Shown here piece after piece: positions 35,901 through 46,200 of a stretch of 64,000 bases of DNA. A program made the position numbers and the translations under genes. The stretch spans positions 13,392,001-13,456,000 of the forward strand of contig OY783209.1 of the NCBI GenBank assembly GCA_963678705.1, given 5' to 3'. Positions within the stretch are counted from its first letter, which is position 1, and each line of letters starts with the position of its first letter. Source of the stretch: Panorpa germanica (Eukaryota; Arthropoda; Insecta; Mecoptera; Panorpidae). The notes below the pieces were generated by a model. That model was not told the DNA's origin, ran no database searches, and saw only the letters and a list, made by a program, of their open reading frames with translations.

Positions 35901-38798
35901 AAAACTCTGACAGGTTACCAACCTTACAGCTCATAAATCTCTGCTATATGTATTTATATATCAAATATAATTTACAGCTATTTCAAGGAACAATAAAATT
36001 CCAATATTATGTCTGCCGTAATAGGGTTAAATAAAATAAAAACTTATTATTCTTTGACTTGACTTAATTATTTAGACTACCAACAGCTACAAAACATTAC
36101 TACAGCACTGACCTATTCAATTGACCTAACTACAGACCTAAAACTACAATTGAAATTTTTAATTGCTATATCTCCGTCAACATTTAGATATTTAATAAAA
36201 TAGACACGCCAATACACATTTATTAACATCAATTTCAATCAACAATTGAAAAATTGACCACTAAAAAATGAGAACACAAGCCCATTATGGGGCACAGCCA
36301 GGGCCGCTTTACATGCAGTAGCCTATGGTCTTGCACAACCGTAATGGGGCCCATAACACAAACTGTGAGCTAATAAAGAAGATCGTCTTAGTTGTTGTGA
36401 GTAGATACAGTTGATATTCCGTGAGAATTAAAAAAAAAGGACGTCGTCATTCCAATAATACTGGGAGGTAATTGCTACTAGATACCATTGATTTTGTCTG
36501 AGAGCTAAAAAATGGGCAGGAGGCTAAATGCGAGCACAGGGTGTGCAGCAGAGCCAAACTTAAAACTGGTGCGACTATCTGCTATAAAAGATTCATATAG
36601 ATGTTGTAATAATACCCTCTCGCCCTGCTTGCAGTTTTTTGTGTTAATTTTTAGTTATTTACATTAAATAAAATTATTGAATGTAATCGTTGACTGGTTT
36701 TTAATTTTTTTCAGATGGAGGGTCCAGTGCCAGCCATGCAGCTCCAGGCAGCAGATGCTGCAACCTACCTGGACCATATGAGTGTATTGGACATCGACTC
36801 CAAGGCATCCTACGTCCGCTTGTCCGGAATTATTTGCACCATTGGTACGTAAAGAAACCCCCATTCTTCTTACTCTTAAAAGAAGTTGTCTTAATTGTGT
36901 GGTTTTTTACAGGGCCGGCTTCTCGTGAACCAGAAACTCTTGTAAAAATGATGGAGACTGGAATGAACATTGCCCGATTGAATTTCAGTCATGGAACGTA
37001 TGAATATCATGCCGGTACCATTGTTAACATCCGCAAAGCTGTCCAAATATATAGCGAAAAGTTGGGTATGCCTTACCCATTAGCTATTGCATTAGATACA
37101 AAAGGACCTGAGATCAGAACCGGGCTTTTGGAAGGTGTAAGTCCAAGCTAAATGTTAATAATAAAAAAAAAAACAATTTCAGTAAACTAAATAATATGTA
37201 TTGTTGTAGGGACCTAATGCAGAAGTAGAGTTACAAAAAGGGGCAACTATTAAATTAACAACTGATAAAGCCTATTCGGAAAGATGTAGCACCAGCATTC
37301 TGTATTTGGATTATGAAAATATTGTTAAAGTTGTCAAACCAGGAAGCAAAGTCTACATCGATGATGGTCTCATCTCAGTCGTCGTACAAAGTGTAGCCAC
37401 GAACACGTTGATCTGTACCGTTGAAAATGGAGGTCCTCTAGGAAGCCGTAAAGGAGTTAATCTTCCTGGAAGTCCTGTGGATTTACCAGCTGTTTCGGAC
37501 AAGGATAGGTGTGTTTTTTTAATCATAACTGCTGTGTTCACATATCTTCATTTATTAAACAAGATTTTTCAAACGCTTCTCCTTTGTAATATTTTCTATC
37601 ATTTAGGGATGACTTACATTTCGGTGTGGAGCACGGTGTGGACATGGTGTTCGCTTCCTTTATTCGCGATGCTGCTGGTTTAGATGAAATTCGTGCCGTT
37701 ATTGAGGAGAAGAAAGCTGAACTGAAAAGCACAGGGAAAATACTAGTCATTGCAAAAATAGAAAATCAACAAGGTATGACATACATGGATGAAATTATCA
37801 ACAACTCGGACGGCGTGATGGTTGCCCGAGGAGATCTAGGTATTGAAATCCCCCCAGAGAAAGTTTTCCTCGCTCAAAAGGCCATGATAGCTAGATGCAA
37901 CAAAGTAAATCATTATTTTAAGCTATGTACTTTTCTTCTAAATATGTGTAAGTTATACATAAATTTAATGCGTAGGCTGGTAAACCTGTGATTTGCGCCA
38001 CCCATATGTTGGAGTCCATGGTCAAGAAGCCACGTCCAACTCGTGCTGAGGCGTCGGACGTTGCCAACGCCATCCTCGATGGAGCAGACTGCGTTATGTT
38101 GTCTGGAGAATCAGCAAAGGGAGAATATCCAGTGGAGTGCGTCTTGACAATGGCCAACATCTGCAAAGAAGCTGAGGCTGCTATTTGGCAGAAGCAAATA
38201 TTTAATGATTTGTGCTCTGGAGTAAGTTAACTATATGCATCACATTTTTTTTTAAATATAAAATACTGTAGTAAATTACAAATTCATCATTTTCTTAGCT
38301 AAGTGGAGCTGTAGATGCCGCACATTCCACGGCTATTGCAGCTGTTGAAGCTTCCAACAAATGTCTAGCAGCTGCTATCATTGTGATAACAACTAGTGGA
38401 AGATCAGCTCATACCATTGCCAAGTATCGTCCAAGATGTCCAATCATCGCTGTCACGAGATATCCTCAAACGGCGCGACAAACTCATCTGTACCGAGGAA
38501 TTCTTCCTTTGATCTACGCTGGTAAGACACATTACACATTACATGTTACTTATACTAAAGTGACAGTTCATAAATTTATCAGTTTGATTTCTTCACAGAG
38601 CCCGCACTTGCTGATTGGTTGAAAGATGTTGATGCTCGTGTTCAGTACGGTTTGAACTTTGGCAGAGGTCGTGGATTCATAGCGCCAGGAAATCCAGTTA
38701 TCGTTGTTACCGGATGGAAGCAGGGATCCGGTTTTACCAACACCATTCGTATCGTGTACGTACCACTTCAGGGAACTCCACAGGAACTTCATAAATAA
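26903..38798 (+). CDS. PyK: Pyruvate kinase 1
   Basis: Cytosolic tetramer that transfers phosphate from phosphoenolpyruvate to ADP, the last step of glycolysis. Eight coding exons: 26903-26956, 36715-36844, 36913-37136, 37210-37508, 37607-37904, 37976-38221, 38299-38521 and 38599-38798, giving 557 aa. Family motifs are intact: [13 protein letters not shown]; the K+/phosphate loop [11 protein letters not shown] (R83, N85, S87); [11 protein letters not shown]; the catalytic lysine in [10 protein letters not shown] (K286); metal ligands E288 and D312 ([15 protein letters not shown]); [11 protein letters not shown]; and [12 protein letters not shown]. The C-terminal domain is present to the end. 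Exon 1 ([18 protein letters not shown]) is separated by a 9.8 kb repeat-filled intron and assigned because its paralogue at 43296 is nearly the same. Exon 2 itself begins with ATG, so a shorter protein from another first exon is possible. AATAAA is at 38908-38913. Confidence 0.95.
27199..27360. mobile_element. Possible short MITE
   Basis: Inverted ends GTTAGACGCATCGTGC and GCACGAATCGTCTAAC (14 of 16 pairs), about 160 bp apart, within intron 1 of pyruvate kinase 1. The overlapping open frame at 27088-27360 is probably fortuitous. No clear target duplication. Confidence 0.4.
28097..28554. mobile_element. Inverted-repeat element with GTGCGACTTAAACATGCGAC ends
   Basis: The left end GTGCGACTTAAACATGCGAC (28097 on) pairs exactly with GTCGCATGTTTAAGTCGCAC at the right (ending 28554), and the pairing continues into CATCCAACATTT/AAATGTTGTATG. 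A second, partial copy of the same word (GTGCGACATAAACATACGGC) lies inside near 28206. Non-coding foldback-type MITE in intron 1 of pyruvate kinase 1. Confidence 0.65.
28714..28930. mobile_element. Harbinger-type MITE, 217 bp, TTA target duplication
   Basis: Long inverted ends: GGGGCCTATTTTGTAACTGC at left, with the right end GCAGTTACAAAATAGGCCCC as its exact complement, extending to TTACCTGA. It is flanked by TTA on both sides (28711-28713 and 28931-28933), the three-base target typical of PIF/Harbinger elements. Confidence 0.75.
29153..29300 (-). other. Possible minus-strand untranslated exon
   Basis: On the minus strand the sequence reads CATATTCAG then GTAAGTGTTAATT at 29158 downward, a strong donor. 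The DNA upstream on that strand (29160-29300) is unusually GC-rich for this window (CTGGCGCCGCATGGTGACGG in plus orientation). MESH1 needs a non-coding first exon on this strand. This is the best-looking donor I saw, but the 10 kb distance makes it a weak guess. Confidence 0.2.
29814..30049 (+). mobile_element. tRNA-derived SINE, 5'-truncated, with 13-bp target duplication
   Basis: Begins GCCGACTGCTGTGTC, contains a polymerase III B box (GAGTTCGATCC) at 29829-29839 and ends in an A-rich tail. It is flanked by a perfect 13-bp direct repeat, ACAAAATATAAAC, at 29801-29813 and 30050-30062. The A box is missing, so it is 5'-truncated. A related B-box fragment (GGTTTGATTCC) lies near 28611-28621. 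A paralogous uninterrupted site exists at about 30960. Confidence 0.8.
30262..30945 (-). mobile_element. MITE family 1, copy 4
   Basis: Reverse-orientation, near-complete copy; the left end reads AATTGGCTTGTGTCC (one G changed to T) and the right end GGACACAAACCCATT. It separates two copies of a local duplication (29790-30261 and 30950-31200). Confidence 0.82.
30950..31200. repeat. Local duplication E, second copy
   Basis: CTCATGTAATATTTAACGTA and following sequence repeats 30063-30240, including CACATTTCTTTTA, CTTTCGTTTA and CAATATAACATTTCAAAAAT. The left part equals the SINE flank without the SINE. A shorter, older relative is at about 18450-18500. Confidence 0.6.
31201..32699. other. Intron sequence without recognised features
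   Basis: AT-rich part of pyruvate kinase 1 intron 1. The open frames at 31560-31763 and 31739-32104 have no recognisable motif. Confidence 0.35.
32700..33030 (+). pseudogene. Tc1-type transposase C-terminal fragment
   Basis: Frame pieces read [20 protein letters not shown] near 32915-32975. [12 protein letters not shown] is the conserved block around the last catalytic Asp/Glu of Tc1-like DDE transposases. The rest is unreadable. No ends were found. Confidence 0.55.
33140..33625. repeat. Dispersed repeat D, copy 2
   Basis: Same orientation as 18000-18402. It holds about 75 extra bases (33240-33312) relative to copy 1, so one copy has an insertion or the other a deletion. Non-coding. Confidence 0.7.
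34235..34411. mobile_element. MITE family 3, truncated copy
   Basis: Matches 55303-55560 (for example CATATTGAAGATGCG, TAAAAGAGTTCATTTA, ACCACTCCACCTGTC and AAAGTTGAT) but is cut at the right by MITE family 1 copy 5, which starts at 34412. In both places a family 1 element follows a family 3 element directly. Just before it, 34070-34200 is a diverged family 1 fragment. Confidence 0.55.
34412..34961 (+). mobile_element. MITE family 1, copy 5 (3'-truncated)
   Basis: Forward copy starting AATGGGCTTTTGTC, well matched through ATTGCTATATCTCCGTCAAC to TTAACATCAATTTCAATCAA, then broken off where a hAT relic begins at 34962. Confidence 0.8.
34962..35360 (-). pseudogene. hAT transposase relic (ZBED5/SCAND3-like)
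   Basis: The minus-strand frame reads [13 protein letters not shown] near 35190, then, after decay, [18 protein letters not shown] and KILTPFAI near 34975-35055. These blocks resemble the region before the hAT dimerisation domain in the ZBED5/SCAND3 group (pattern WIxNPF...FWxxVxxEYPxLxxxAL). The far side, about 35330-35355, carries AGCGGTTCTCAAAGGGTGGG on the complement, like the outer end of such elements. The catalytic core and C terminus are lost. Confidence 0.6.
35704..36286 (+). mobile_element. MITE family 1, copy 6 (5'-truncated)
   Basis: Forward copy beginning inside the family consensus at TACTAGAACCTCAAATG and ending GAACACAAGCCCATT. Lies about 430 bp before exon 2 of pyruvate kinase 1. 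Confidence 0.8.
36287..36714. other. Intron 1 end with hAT-like end fragment
   Basis: Bases 36298-36360 (GCCAGGGCCGCTTTACATGC to TGGGGCCCATA) look like one end of a hAT-type element of the kind with GGGGCCC motifs; no partner end was found. The rest is ordinary intron up to the acceptor at 36713-36714. Confidence 0.35.
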
Positions 38799-40594
38799 TC
38801 ACCTCATACCACCCCACCATTAAGATCTACTTTAGTTTTTATATTTTATTTTATTGTTTGTATGAAGTATGAATGTATGAATCATTTTTTGAGATATTTT
38901 TTGTATGAATAAAATATTTATTACTGTTTACTGGAGAATGACTGATGCTTGCAATAGCCCGTTTTAACTTCTTCAATATGTGTGTATGATGAATGTATGA
39001 ATGTACATAAACAATGCCAAATTCGTTCCAAAGAGTCTGTTACTAAAACCTCACACTAACTGAAATATTATTTTCGACATATCCGCTAAACTTTTATGCA
39101 AATGGCTGTGTCTTATCCGTCTTATTTTCAACAAAGTTTGGTACAATTTGCCTGATCTTTTAAAGCATCTCTACACCATCAATAAACCATTGGAATGTTT
39201 CAAAATTATAATGGAAATTTTCTTGTTACAGACATGTCGAAGAATAATTTATACTAAACCCAATAAGTGTCATAATATTCGAATATCCTGGAGCACAACG
39301 CCACCGTATAGCCCGTCTAGCATGAGACTAACCAACAGTTAGGCCGCCACTCATGTTGTCATACACACGTGAAGAAAACAAAAGAATATATAAAGATATA
39401 TTTTATAAAATGTTTTTTTTTATTATTAATGTGAACTAATTTTACTTTTTAGTTTCTACTAATATTTCTTAGTGATTTCTATTAATGAATAATTTATTAC
39501 GATAATTGTATTTAAAAAATTATTATTTAAAAAATGTATAATTAAAATGTTTATTAAAAATATAAAAATTTGGTTTTCTTTTGCGGAATCTTGTTCTGAA
39601 TTAAATCTTCAAGAATAATATGTGGTTCTTAGGAGACCTTGCTTAGTTTAGTGGCATATATATTTTATTCTAGTATATATATTTAAATTATTTTGCTTGC
39701 TGGTTTTATTGTTATTGACGTTACTATTAATATTTTCAAATATGGATTACGTTTTATGAGTTAGCTCATATTTCATACGTAATGACTTCAAGTTTGGATA
39801 TTCACATTTAGAAATTTTGTTTTGGAAAAAAAGCTTCTATGATGTTAGTTATTTGTAGTCTGATTATGTTCACTAACAGAAACTCAACAGAATAATTTTG
39901 TTACATTATTTTAAACACTTTAATTTTCGCTTTTATACAATCTTTCTAAAATTCAGGGACACTCTTTCATAAAAGAAAAATTACATTTTCTTTAAGTTTT
40001 TGATGCAGTTGTGTTCCTTATGCTCTAAAATAAGAAACTACTTTCATTATATTTTAAATATCTACGCGATTAAATTTGAAATTTTACGACCGTACTAAAT
40101 ATAAATTTGCAACCAGGTTTGCATTTAGTTTCACATTTTTGAGTTTGAAAATTTAATAATTTTCTATAAATAGAAATCCACCCTTGTTTTTCGTTTCAAC
40201 ACCGGTCTATCAAGGACGTTGTGTTGGGTTATGCATTTAAAAAAAAAATGTCAAGTTGTATTTATTGTTGTCATGACTTCACCGACCTAACAAGGACGAT
40301 GCGTAGGATACAAATGTAACAAAAACCGTTACATTTAATTGCTAATTGGTGACTGAACAGCGTACATGTATTTAATCCTTCTTTCATACACCCTCCCCCT
40401 AAGATGTAACATTCCGTGTGTAAATATTGTCAAGCTCAACGTAATTGCAAAATTCATGACTTCCTTATAGTGCAAATGTTGCTCGTTAGTAGTGTTGCCG
40501 CTCTATCAGGCGCAATAATGTCTAAATCTCACATGCTAATATAAATATTTTAAAATATGCAATATTCTATGAGTTAACTGCAGAGGTTTATAAG
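38799..40594. other. 3' UTR of pyruvate kinase 1 and spacer
   Basis: AATAAA is at 38908-38913, about 110 bases after the stop. Beyond it the DNA is very AT-rich with no coding signal. Two loosely similar phrases near 40203-40230 and 40280-40310 (CAAGGACG, GTTGGGT/GTAGGAT contexts) suggest a weak imperfect repeat. Confidence 0.4.
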
Positions 40595-43027
40595 CAGGGG
40601 CGTAGCTACCGCCGTATCTGCCGTAACAATTATACGGGGCCCCCGGGCCACGGGGGCCCCCAAAGTGTGTAAGGAAAAAAAATAAAAACTTTCGAACGAA
40701 AAATAATTTTTAAATTGGGTCCATTTAAACCACAAGGACCATTTCCAAAAGTTTCAGAAAGTGACCGACCTTTTTCGGCCTATTATTATTCATATTTCAA
40801 TCAGGCAGGCATAAAAATTATAAGACCATGGTTATGTTATTCTAACGTTTTAAACAAACCGTACTGTCACTTCTGTTGGTTATTAGCAGATCGTCAAAAC
40901 AAGTCGTACTCCTCTGCTTGGGTTAACGGTGTTTCGGTTAGAAGCAATTTTACGCAAACTATACTTGACCATGAAAAGTCACAGCAGCATATTAATGCCT
41001 CACTCTCTTATAATAATTGGTTGCAAGGAAATACCATCGATACTCTATTGAAAAGTGAAACCAATAGTAAAATTACATTCTGGAGAGATGTACTGCATCG
41101 TATAATTAATGTTATAATTACTTTAGTATCTTGTAATCTACCTTTGAGGGGGCATGATTCTGATTCTGGCAATTTTATGGCAATTTCACGTCTGCTATCT
41201 AACTATGATGCAACTTTAAAAGAACTTCTTCTAAAACCGAAAGGTGAAATAAATTATTTAAGCCCTACGATTCAAAACGAAATTATTAGTTTGCTTGGTA
41301 CCACCGTTAGGAACAATATTATCTCAGAAATTAAAAAAGCTCCATTTCTGACAATAATTCTGGATACAACACAAGACTTGTCAAAAATTGACCAACTATC
41401 TGTAGTTTTTCGATATATCTCGGTTACAGAAAATGATGATAATGCGCCTAAAGAAATAAAAATCTGTGAGTCCTTTTTAGGATTTATAGCAGTAACCGAT
41501 TGCAGTGCTGCAGGTCTGAAAACTGACATTTTAAATTTGACTAAAGAATATGGAATTGATTTGACTAAATGTAGAGGACAGGGTTACGATGGAGCGAATG
41601 TTATGTCGGGTGTGTATGGAGGATTACAAACCCTAATAAAAGAGCATGCTCCAAATGCCGATTATGTTCATTGTGCTGCGCACGCTTTAAACTTAGTTTT
41701 AAACGATGCTGCGAGACATGTTCGTGAAGTATCGACTTTTTTCGATAATTTAGAAAAAATATATACTTTTTTTGGCAATAGTATAAAACGCTGGGCTATG
41801 CTAAGTGACGATTCATCTGAAAAATATTTGATTACCCTTAAAAAGGTATGTCCTACCAGATGGTCTTCTAGGAACGACGCTTTATTAGCGGCAAAGAAAA
41901 TTTTTTTACTAATCATGAAAACTTTGTACCCACTAAATTTAATTTCAAATAAAAAAGATGAACGTGAAGAATGTAAAAGTATAATTAATATTTTAGAGAG
42001 TTATGATTTCTTAGTGCTCGTTACATTTTTTTCTTCACTGTTTGAAATTATTAATCCTGTTTCTAAAGCTCTACAGAATGAAAATAATGACTTACAGAAA
42101 TCTAGTATTTTATTAAGTAATCTTTTAAATAGACTGTGCCAATTAAGAAATCAGAATTCATTTAATAGTTTGCTAAATGAATCCAAAGATTTAGCAAAAG
42201 AGTGGGGGGTAACAACTGTTTTTAAAAACAGTAGGCGAAAGACAACGAAGCGTTTTTTTGATGAGTTATCACAAGATGAGAGAATTTGCGACCCGGAATC
42301 CTATTTCAAAGTCAATGTATACTATTGCTGTTTAGATATATTAATTTCTCAATTTAAAGAAAGATTTCAGAGCCTTTGCGACCTGAGTAGTATGTTCGAA
42401 ATATTACAACCGGAGAAACTCCTATCTTCTTCAAGCGAAGAGATATTAAACGCTTCCGGAAAACTGTCTGCTAAATACAGTAAAGACATCTCACTTAATC
42501 TTTGTGACCAATTAAAGGCTCTAAAAACATGCTTAAGATCTGAAATTAAAGAAATTTATTCCATTAAAGAACTCATTGAATTATTGCTAGTAAAATTCAA
42601 TAGTCTTGCATCCAGTTTTCCCGAGGTAATCACAGCATGCTTTTTATTCTTGACCCTTCCAGTTACAACCGCAACAGCTGAAAGAAGTTTTTCAAAAATA
42701 AAACTGATAAAAAATTACTTAAGAACTTCGATGGGACAAGAACGGCTGTCAGACCTCTTACTATTGTCCATAGAGGCAGAAACTTTAGAAAAACTAAAAT
42801 CATCATCAGCCATAAATGATTTAATAAATCAGTTTGCCGAAAAAAAGGCAAGGAGAGTGAATATTTAAAATTTGATTTTTATTTGTAAAATGGTTAAATT
42901 ATGTTATGATAAATAAATATTTCTTTTCACAATATTTTTTTTCTTTTGTGAAAAATCTTTACCCCCATATAAGGGCCTCCAAGCAAATTTTTTATACGGG
43001 GCCCCGACAAGACACGCTACGCCACTG
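40595..43027 (+). mobile_element. hAT transposon with perfect 8-bp target duplication
   Basis: 2433 bp. Terminal inverted repeats CAGGGGCGTAGC and, as complement of the right end, CAGTGGCGTAGC (11 of 12). The 8-bp flank TTTATAAG is identical at 40587-40594 and 43028-43035. Just inside both ends lie matching TATACGGGGCCCC blocks in inverted orientation. The interior is one long transposase frame. The intact duplication and unbroken frame indicate a young insertion. It sits between the tandem pyruvate kinase genes, ending 268 bp before the second gene's start codon. Confidence 0.95.
40673..42868 (+). CDS. hAT transposase frame (ZMYM1-like, with DUF4371-type region), no start codon seen
   Basis: Uninterrupted frame of about 730 codons between a TAA at 40670 and the stop at 42866-42868. 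A TTF-type zinc finger is near the start (WLCYSNV...YCHFCWLLAD). The first catalytic Asp lies in LTIILDTTQD, the second-Asp region in GQGYDGANVMSG with HCAAHALNLVL, the insertion helical region follows, and the C-terminal dimerisation motif TTATAERSFSKIKLIKN supplies the catalytic Glu. All hAT core residues are present. However, no ATG occurs in frame before about residue 150 of the conserved part, nor anywhere in the 120 bases between the element's left end and this frame. Relatives carry a longer N terminus. So this copy is either 5'-deleted or started by splicing or read-through from outside. Confidence 0.85.
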   Translation, partial: GKKIKTFERKIIFKLGPFKPQGPFPKVSESDRPFSAYYYSYFNQAGIKIIRPWLCYSNVLNKPYCHFCWLLADRQNKSYSSAWVNGVSVRSNFTQTILDHEKSQQHINASLSYNNWLQGNTIDTLLKSETNSKITFWRDVLHRIINVIITLVSCNLPLRGHDSDSGNFMAISRLLSNYDATLKELLLKPKGEINYLSPTIQNEIISLLGTTVRNNIISEIKKAPFLTIILDTTQDLSKIDQLSVVFRYISVTENDDNAPKEIKICESFLGFIAVTDCSAAGLKTDILNLTKEYGIDLTKCRGQGYDGANVMSGVYGGLQTLIKEHAPNADYVHCAAHALNLVLNDAARHVREVSTFFDNLEKIYTFFGNSIKRWAMLSDDSSEKYLITLKKVCPTRWSSRNDALLAAKKIFLLIMKTLYPLNLISNKKDEREECKSIINILESYDFLVLVTFFSSLFEIINPVSKALQNENNDLQKSSILLSNLLNRLCQLRNQNSFNSLLNESKDLAKEWGVTTVFKNSRRKTTKRFFDELSQDERICDPESYFKVNVYYCCLDILISQFKERFQSLCDLSSMFEILQPEKLLSSSSEEILNASGKLSAKYSKDISLNLCDQLKALKTCLRSEIKEIYSIKELIELLLVKFNSLASSFPEVITACFLFLTLPVTTATAERSFSKIKLIKNYLRTSMGQERLSDLLLLSIEAETLEKLKSSSAINDLINQFAEKKARRVNI

Positions 43028-43035
43028 TTTATAAG

Positions 43036-43295
43036 GTAAGTGAGTTTGTAGCGTCGTTTGAGGATATTTTAATATCCTCTAGATACGTTAGTTAACGTTT
43101 CACATGTGGGTACTACCATACTACTATGTTCGTTTTGATCAGCAAACAAAAAAAACAAATGAAAAACGAAATTTATTACTAGAACGAATTCTTTATAATT
43201 TTAAAAGTACAATACTTCACGCTAAGGAGGTACTAGCTGAATACAGAACTCATTAATAACTTGGTAAATCTTGAGTTTATTAATATTTTACAAAA
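43036..43295 (+). promoter_or_regulatory. Putative promoter and 5' UTR of pyruvate kinase 2
   Basis: The only unique sequence between the hAT transposon and the start codon at 43296. Any distal promoter elements would now lie beyond 2.4 kb of transposon. No defined core motif is fixed by eye. Confidence 0.35.
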
Positions 43296-46200
43296 ATGAC
43301 GATGGTAGACGAAATTCCAGTTGTGAGAAAACCCAATCCTTATAGGAATGTGAGTGCCACACGTAGTGAATTGATTGTTACCTCATTGAACCAAAGTAAT
43401 TGTTCGTCTGCTTTATAATAGAAAGAAGATGGAGTGCCAGAAATTCTTCAGCTTCAGGCAGCTGATGCTGCAAATTACCTGGACCACATGGGGGCTCTGG
43501 ACATCGACTCTCCGGCTGCCAACGTTCGTTTGTCCAGCATCATTTGCACTATTGGTAAGTTACTGTTCAAATTTCATTTTTCCTTTATTATAAAAGTTTC
43601 TTTTTTAGGACCATCTTCGAGAGAGCCGGACATAATTTTAAAGTTAATGCAGACTGGAATGAATATTGCTAGACTTAATTGCAACCACGGAAGTATTGAT
43701 TATCACACCATCAGTATTGAAAACATCCGTAAAGCAGTTCAAGCATACAGTGACAAGTTGGGATGGTTATATCCATTAGCCATTGCAATTGACACGAAAG
43801 GTCCCGAGATCAGAACCGGAATGTTAGAAGGTGTAAGTCCTTGCTGAAAATAAACGAGCTTGTGAACCACGTTCCTTTCCATAGTTTTTTAATATATAAA
43901 TAGATATATAATATATAAAAAGGCCATTATACACATATTAACAACCTATATTTGAATAAGAAAAATTTAAAAAACCACCCCTAAAAAATAAGTTGATTTT
44001 TAGATGCATCTCAAAATAATAATTACAGGGAGCTAATGCAGAAATTGAGCTACAAAGGGGAGGAACTATTAAACTGACGATAGATAAAGCCTTTATGGAA
44101 AAGGGTAGTGTTAACGTTATGTATGTAGATTACAATAACATTGTCAAAGTTATGAAACCAGGAAGGAAAATATATATTGACGATGGCAATATCTCTCTTA
44201 TCGTTCAAACTGTCTCGTCCACCAGCATGAACTGCGTAGTAGAAATCGGGGGCCTTCTAGGAAGCCATAAAATAATTAATCTGCCTGGGACTGATGTAGA
44301 TTTACCTGCCTTTTCGGAAAAAGATAGGTTCGTGTCTTAACTTCAATATTATTTGAGCCATTACAGTTAAATGACTGCAGCAGGGTACCATCATTTAGAG
44401 CAAATTTCCTTGACATGGAATAAACAGCATTTGGCGACCTCTCTTGGAATATTATATTTTCTACGAACTAAAATTCTCGGCGACTCAACATAAGAAGGGA
44501 TGAAGAAATGTAAAGGTTTTAATATTATAAATTATCTTTCGTTCCATCGGACCGTTAAACTAATCAGACGGTTAAATAGTTCATTCCATCAGACTGTTAA
44601 ATCCTTCGTTCCATCAGACCGTTAAACTAATCAGACCGTTACCAATCGGACCGTAAAACCAATCAGACGGTTAAACCAATCAAAACTTTAACGGTCTGAT
44701 CTGAATCAGATCGTTAACTTTAAATGTCTGATTTAAATCAGACCGTTGAATCTGATTGCAAATTAATCGTCTGATTGGAATCAGATCGTTAACTTTACGG
44801 TCTGATTGCCATCAGATCGTTAACATTAACGGTCTGATTGGATTCAGACCGTCAACTTTAACTGTCTGATTGCAATTAGACTGTCAATTTTAACGGTCTG
44901 ATTGCAATCAGATTGTTAACTTCAACGGTCTGATTGGAATCAGACCGTCAACTTTAACGGTCTGATTGCAATCAGATTGTTAACTTTAACGGTCTGATCG
45001 GAATCAGACCGTCAACTGTAACAGTCTGATTGGAAACAGACCGTCAACTTTAACGGTCTGATTGAAATCAGATCGTTAACTTTAACGGTCTGATTGCAAT
45101 CAGATCATTAACTTTAACGGTCTGATCGGAATCAGATCGGTAACTTTAACGGTCTGATTGGAATCAGATCGTTTACTTTAACTGTCTGATTGGAAACAGA
45201 TCTCTCATGGAAACTCTCGATTGGAAACTCATCCTTTAACGGTCTGATCGGAATCAGACCGTCAACATCAACGGTCTGATTAATCAGATCGTTTACTTTA
45301 ACTGTCTGATTGCAAACAGATTAACGGTTTAACTTTAACGGTCTGATCGAAATCAGACCGTCAACTTTAACGGTCTGATGAATCAGATCGTTTACTTTAA
45401 CTGTCTGATTATGATTAATCAGATCTGATGATCGTTTACTTTAACTGTCTGATTGCAAACAGACCGTCAACTTTAATGGTCTGATTGGAATCAGACCGTC
45501 AACTTTAACGGTCTGATTGGAATCAGATCGTTAACTTTAACGGTCTCATTGGAATAAGACCGTCAACTTTAACGGTCTGATTGCAATCAGATTGTTAACT
45601 TTAACGGTCTGATTTGAATCAGATCGTTAAGTTTTACGGTCTGATCAGATATCTGGCTCCAATCTGTCTGTCCCAATTCCAATCAGACCATTTTGATTGG
45701 TTTAACGGTCCGACTGGTCTAACGGTTTGATTAGTTTAATAGTCTGAGGAACAAAATATTTAACTGTCTGATGTAATGAACGATTTAACCGTCTGATTAG
45801 TTTAACGGACTGATGGAACGAACGAAAAATTTAACTGTCGACAACGCTACTAGAAAATATTAAGTTTTAAAATAATATATGTATGTTATATATATATAAT
45901 ATACTAGCTGTCCCGGCCACGCGTTGCTGTGGCTAACGTTTTTGTCATATTACATTACATAGCGCCATCTATTGAATATTTACTCAATCTAGTCAACAGA
46001 ATATTTACTCAATCTAGTCAACAGATGTCGCCATCTTTTAAAATCGTTTGGAGCTAACAAATAATTAATAGACAAATAATTTGCAATAAGATAATATTGC
46101 AATCATAAATTGCAAGCTATCCTATCTTTCAAGTTGGATCAAACTGCACCCGGTGTACAAATTTGATTAAAATCGGGTAAGTAGTTTAGGAGTCCATCGC

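Noticed and set aside
38383-38622. Frame continuing past PK1 exon 7
   Set aside because: Read-through of the donor at 38522; the true product continues in exon 8 at 38599.
44560-45840. CRISPR-like look of a regularly repeated unit
   Set aside because: The units are palindromic and contiguous, with no unique spacers of constant length, and the context is a eukaryotic intron. It is a minisatellite.
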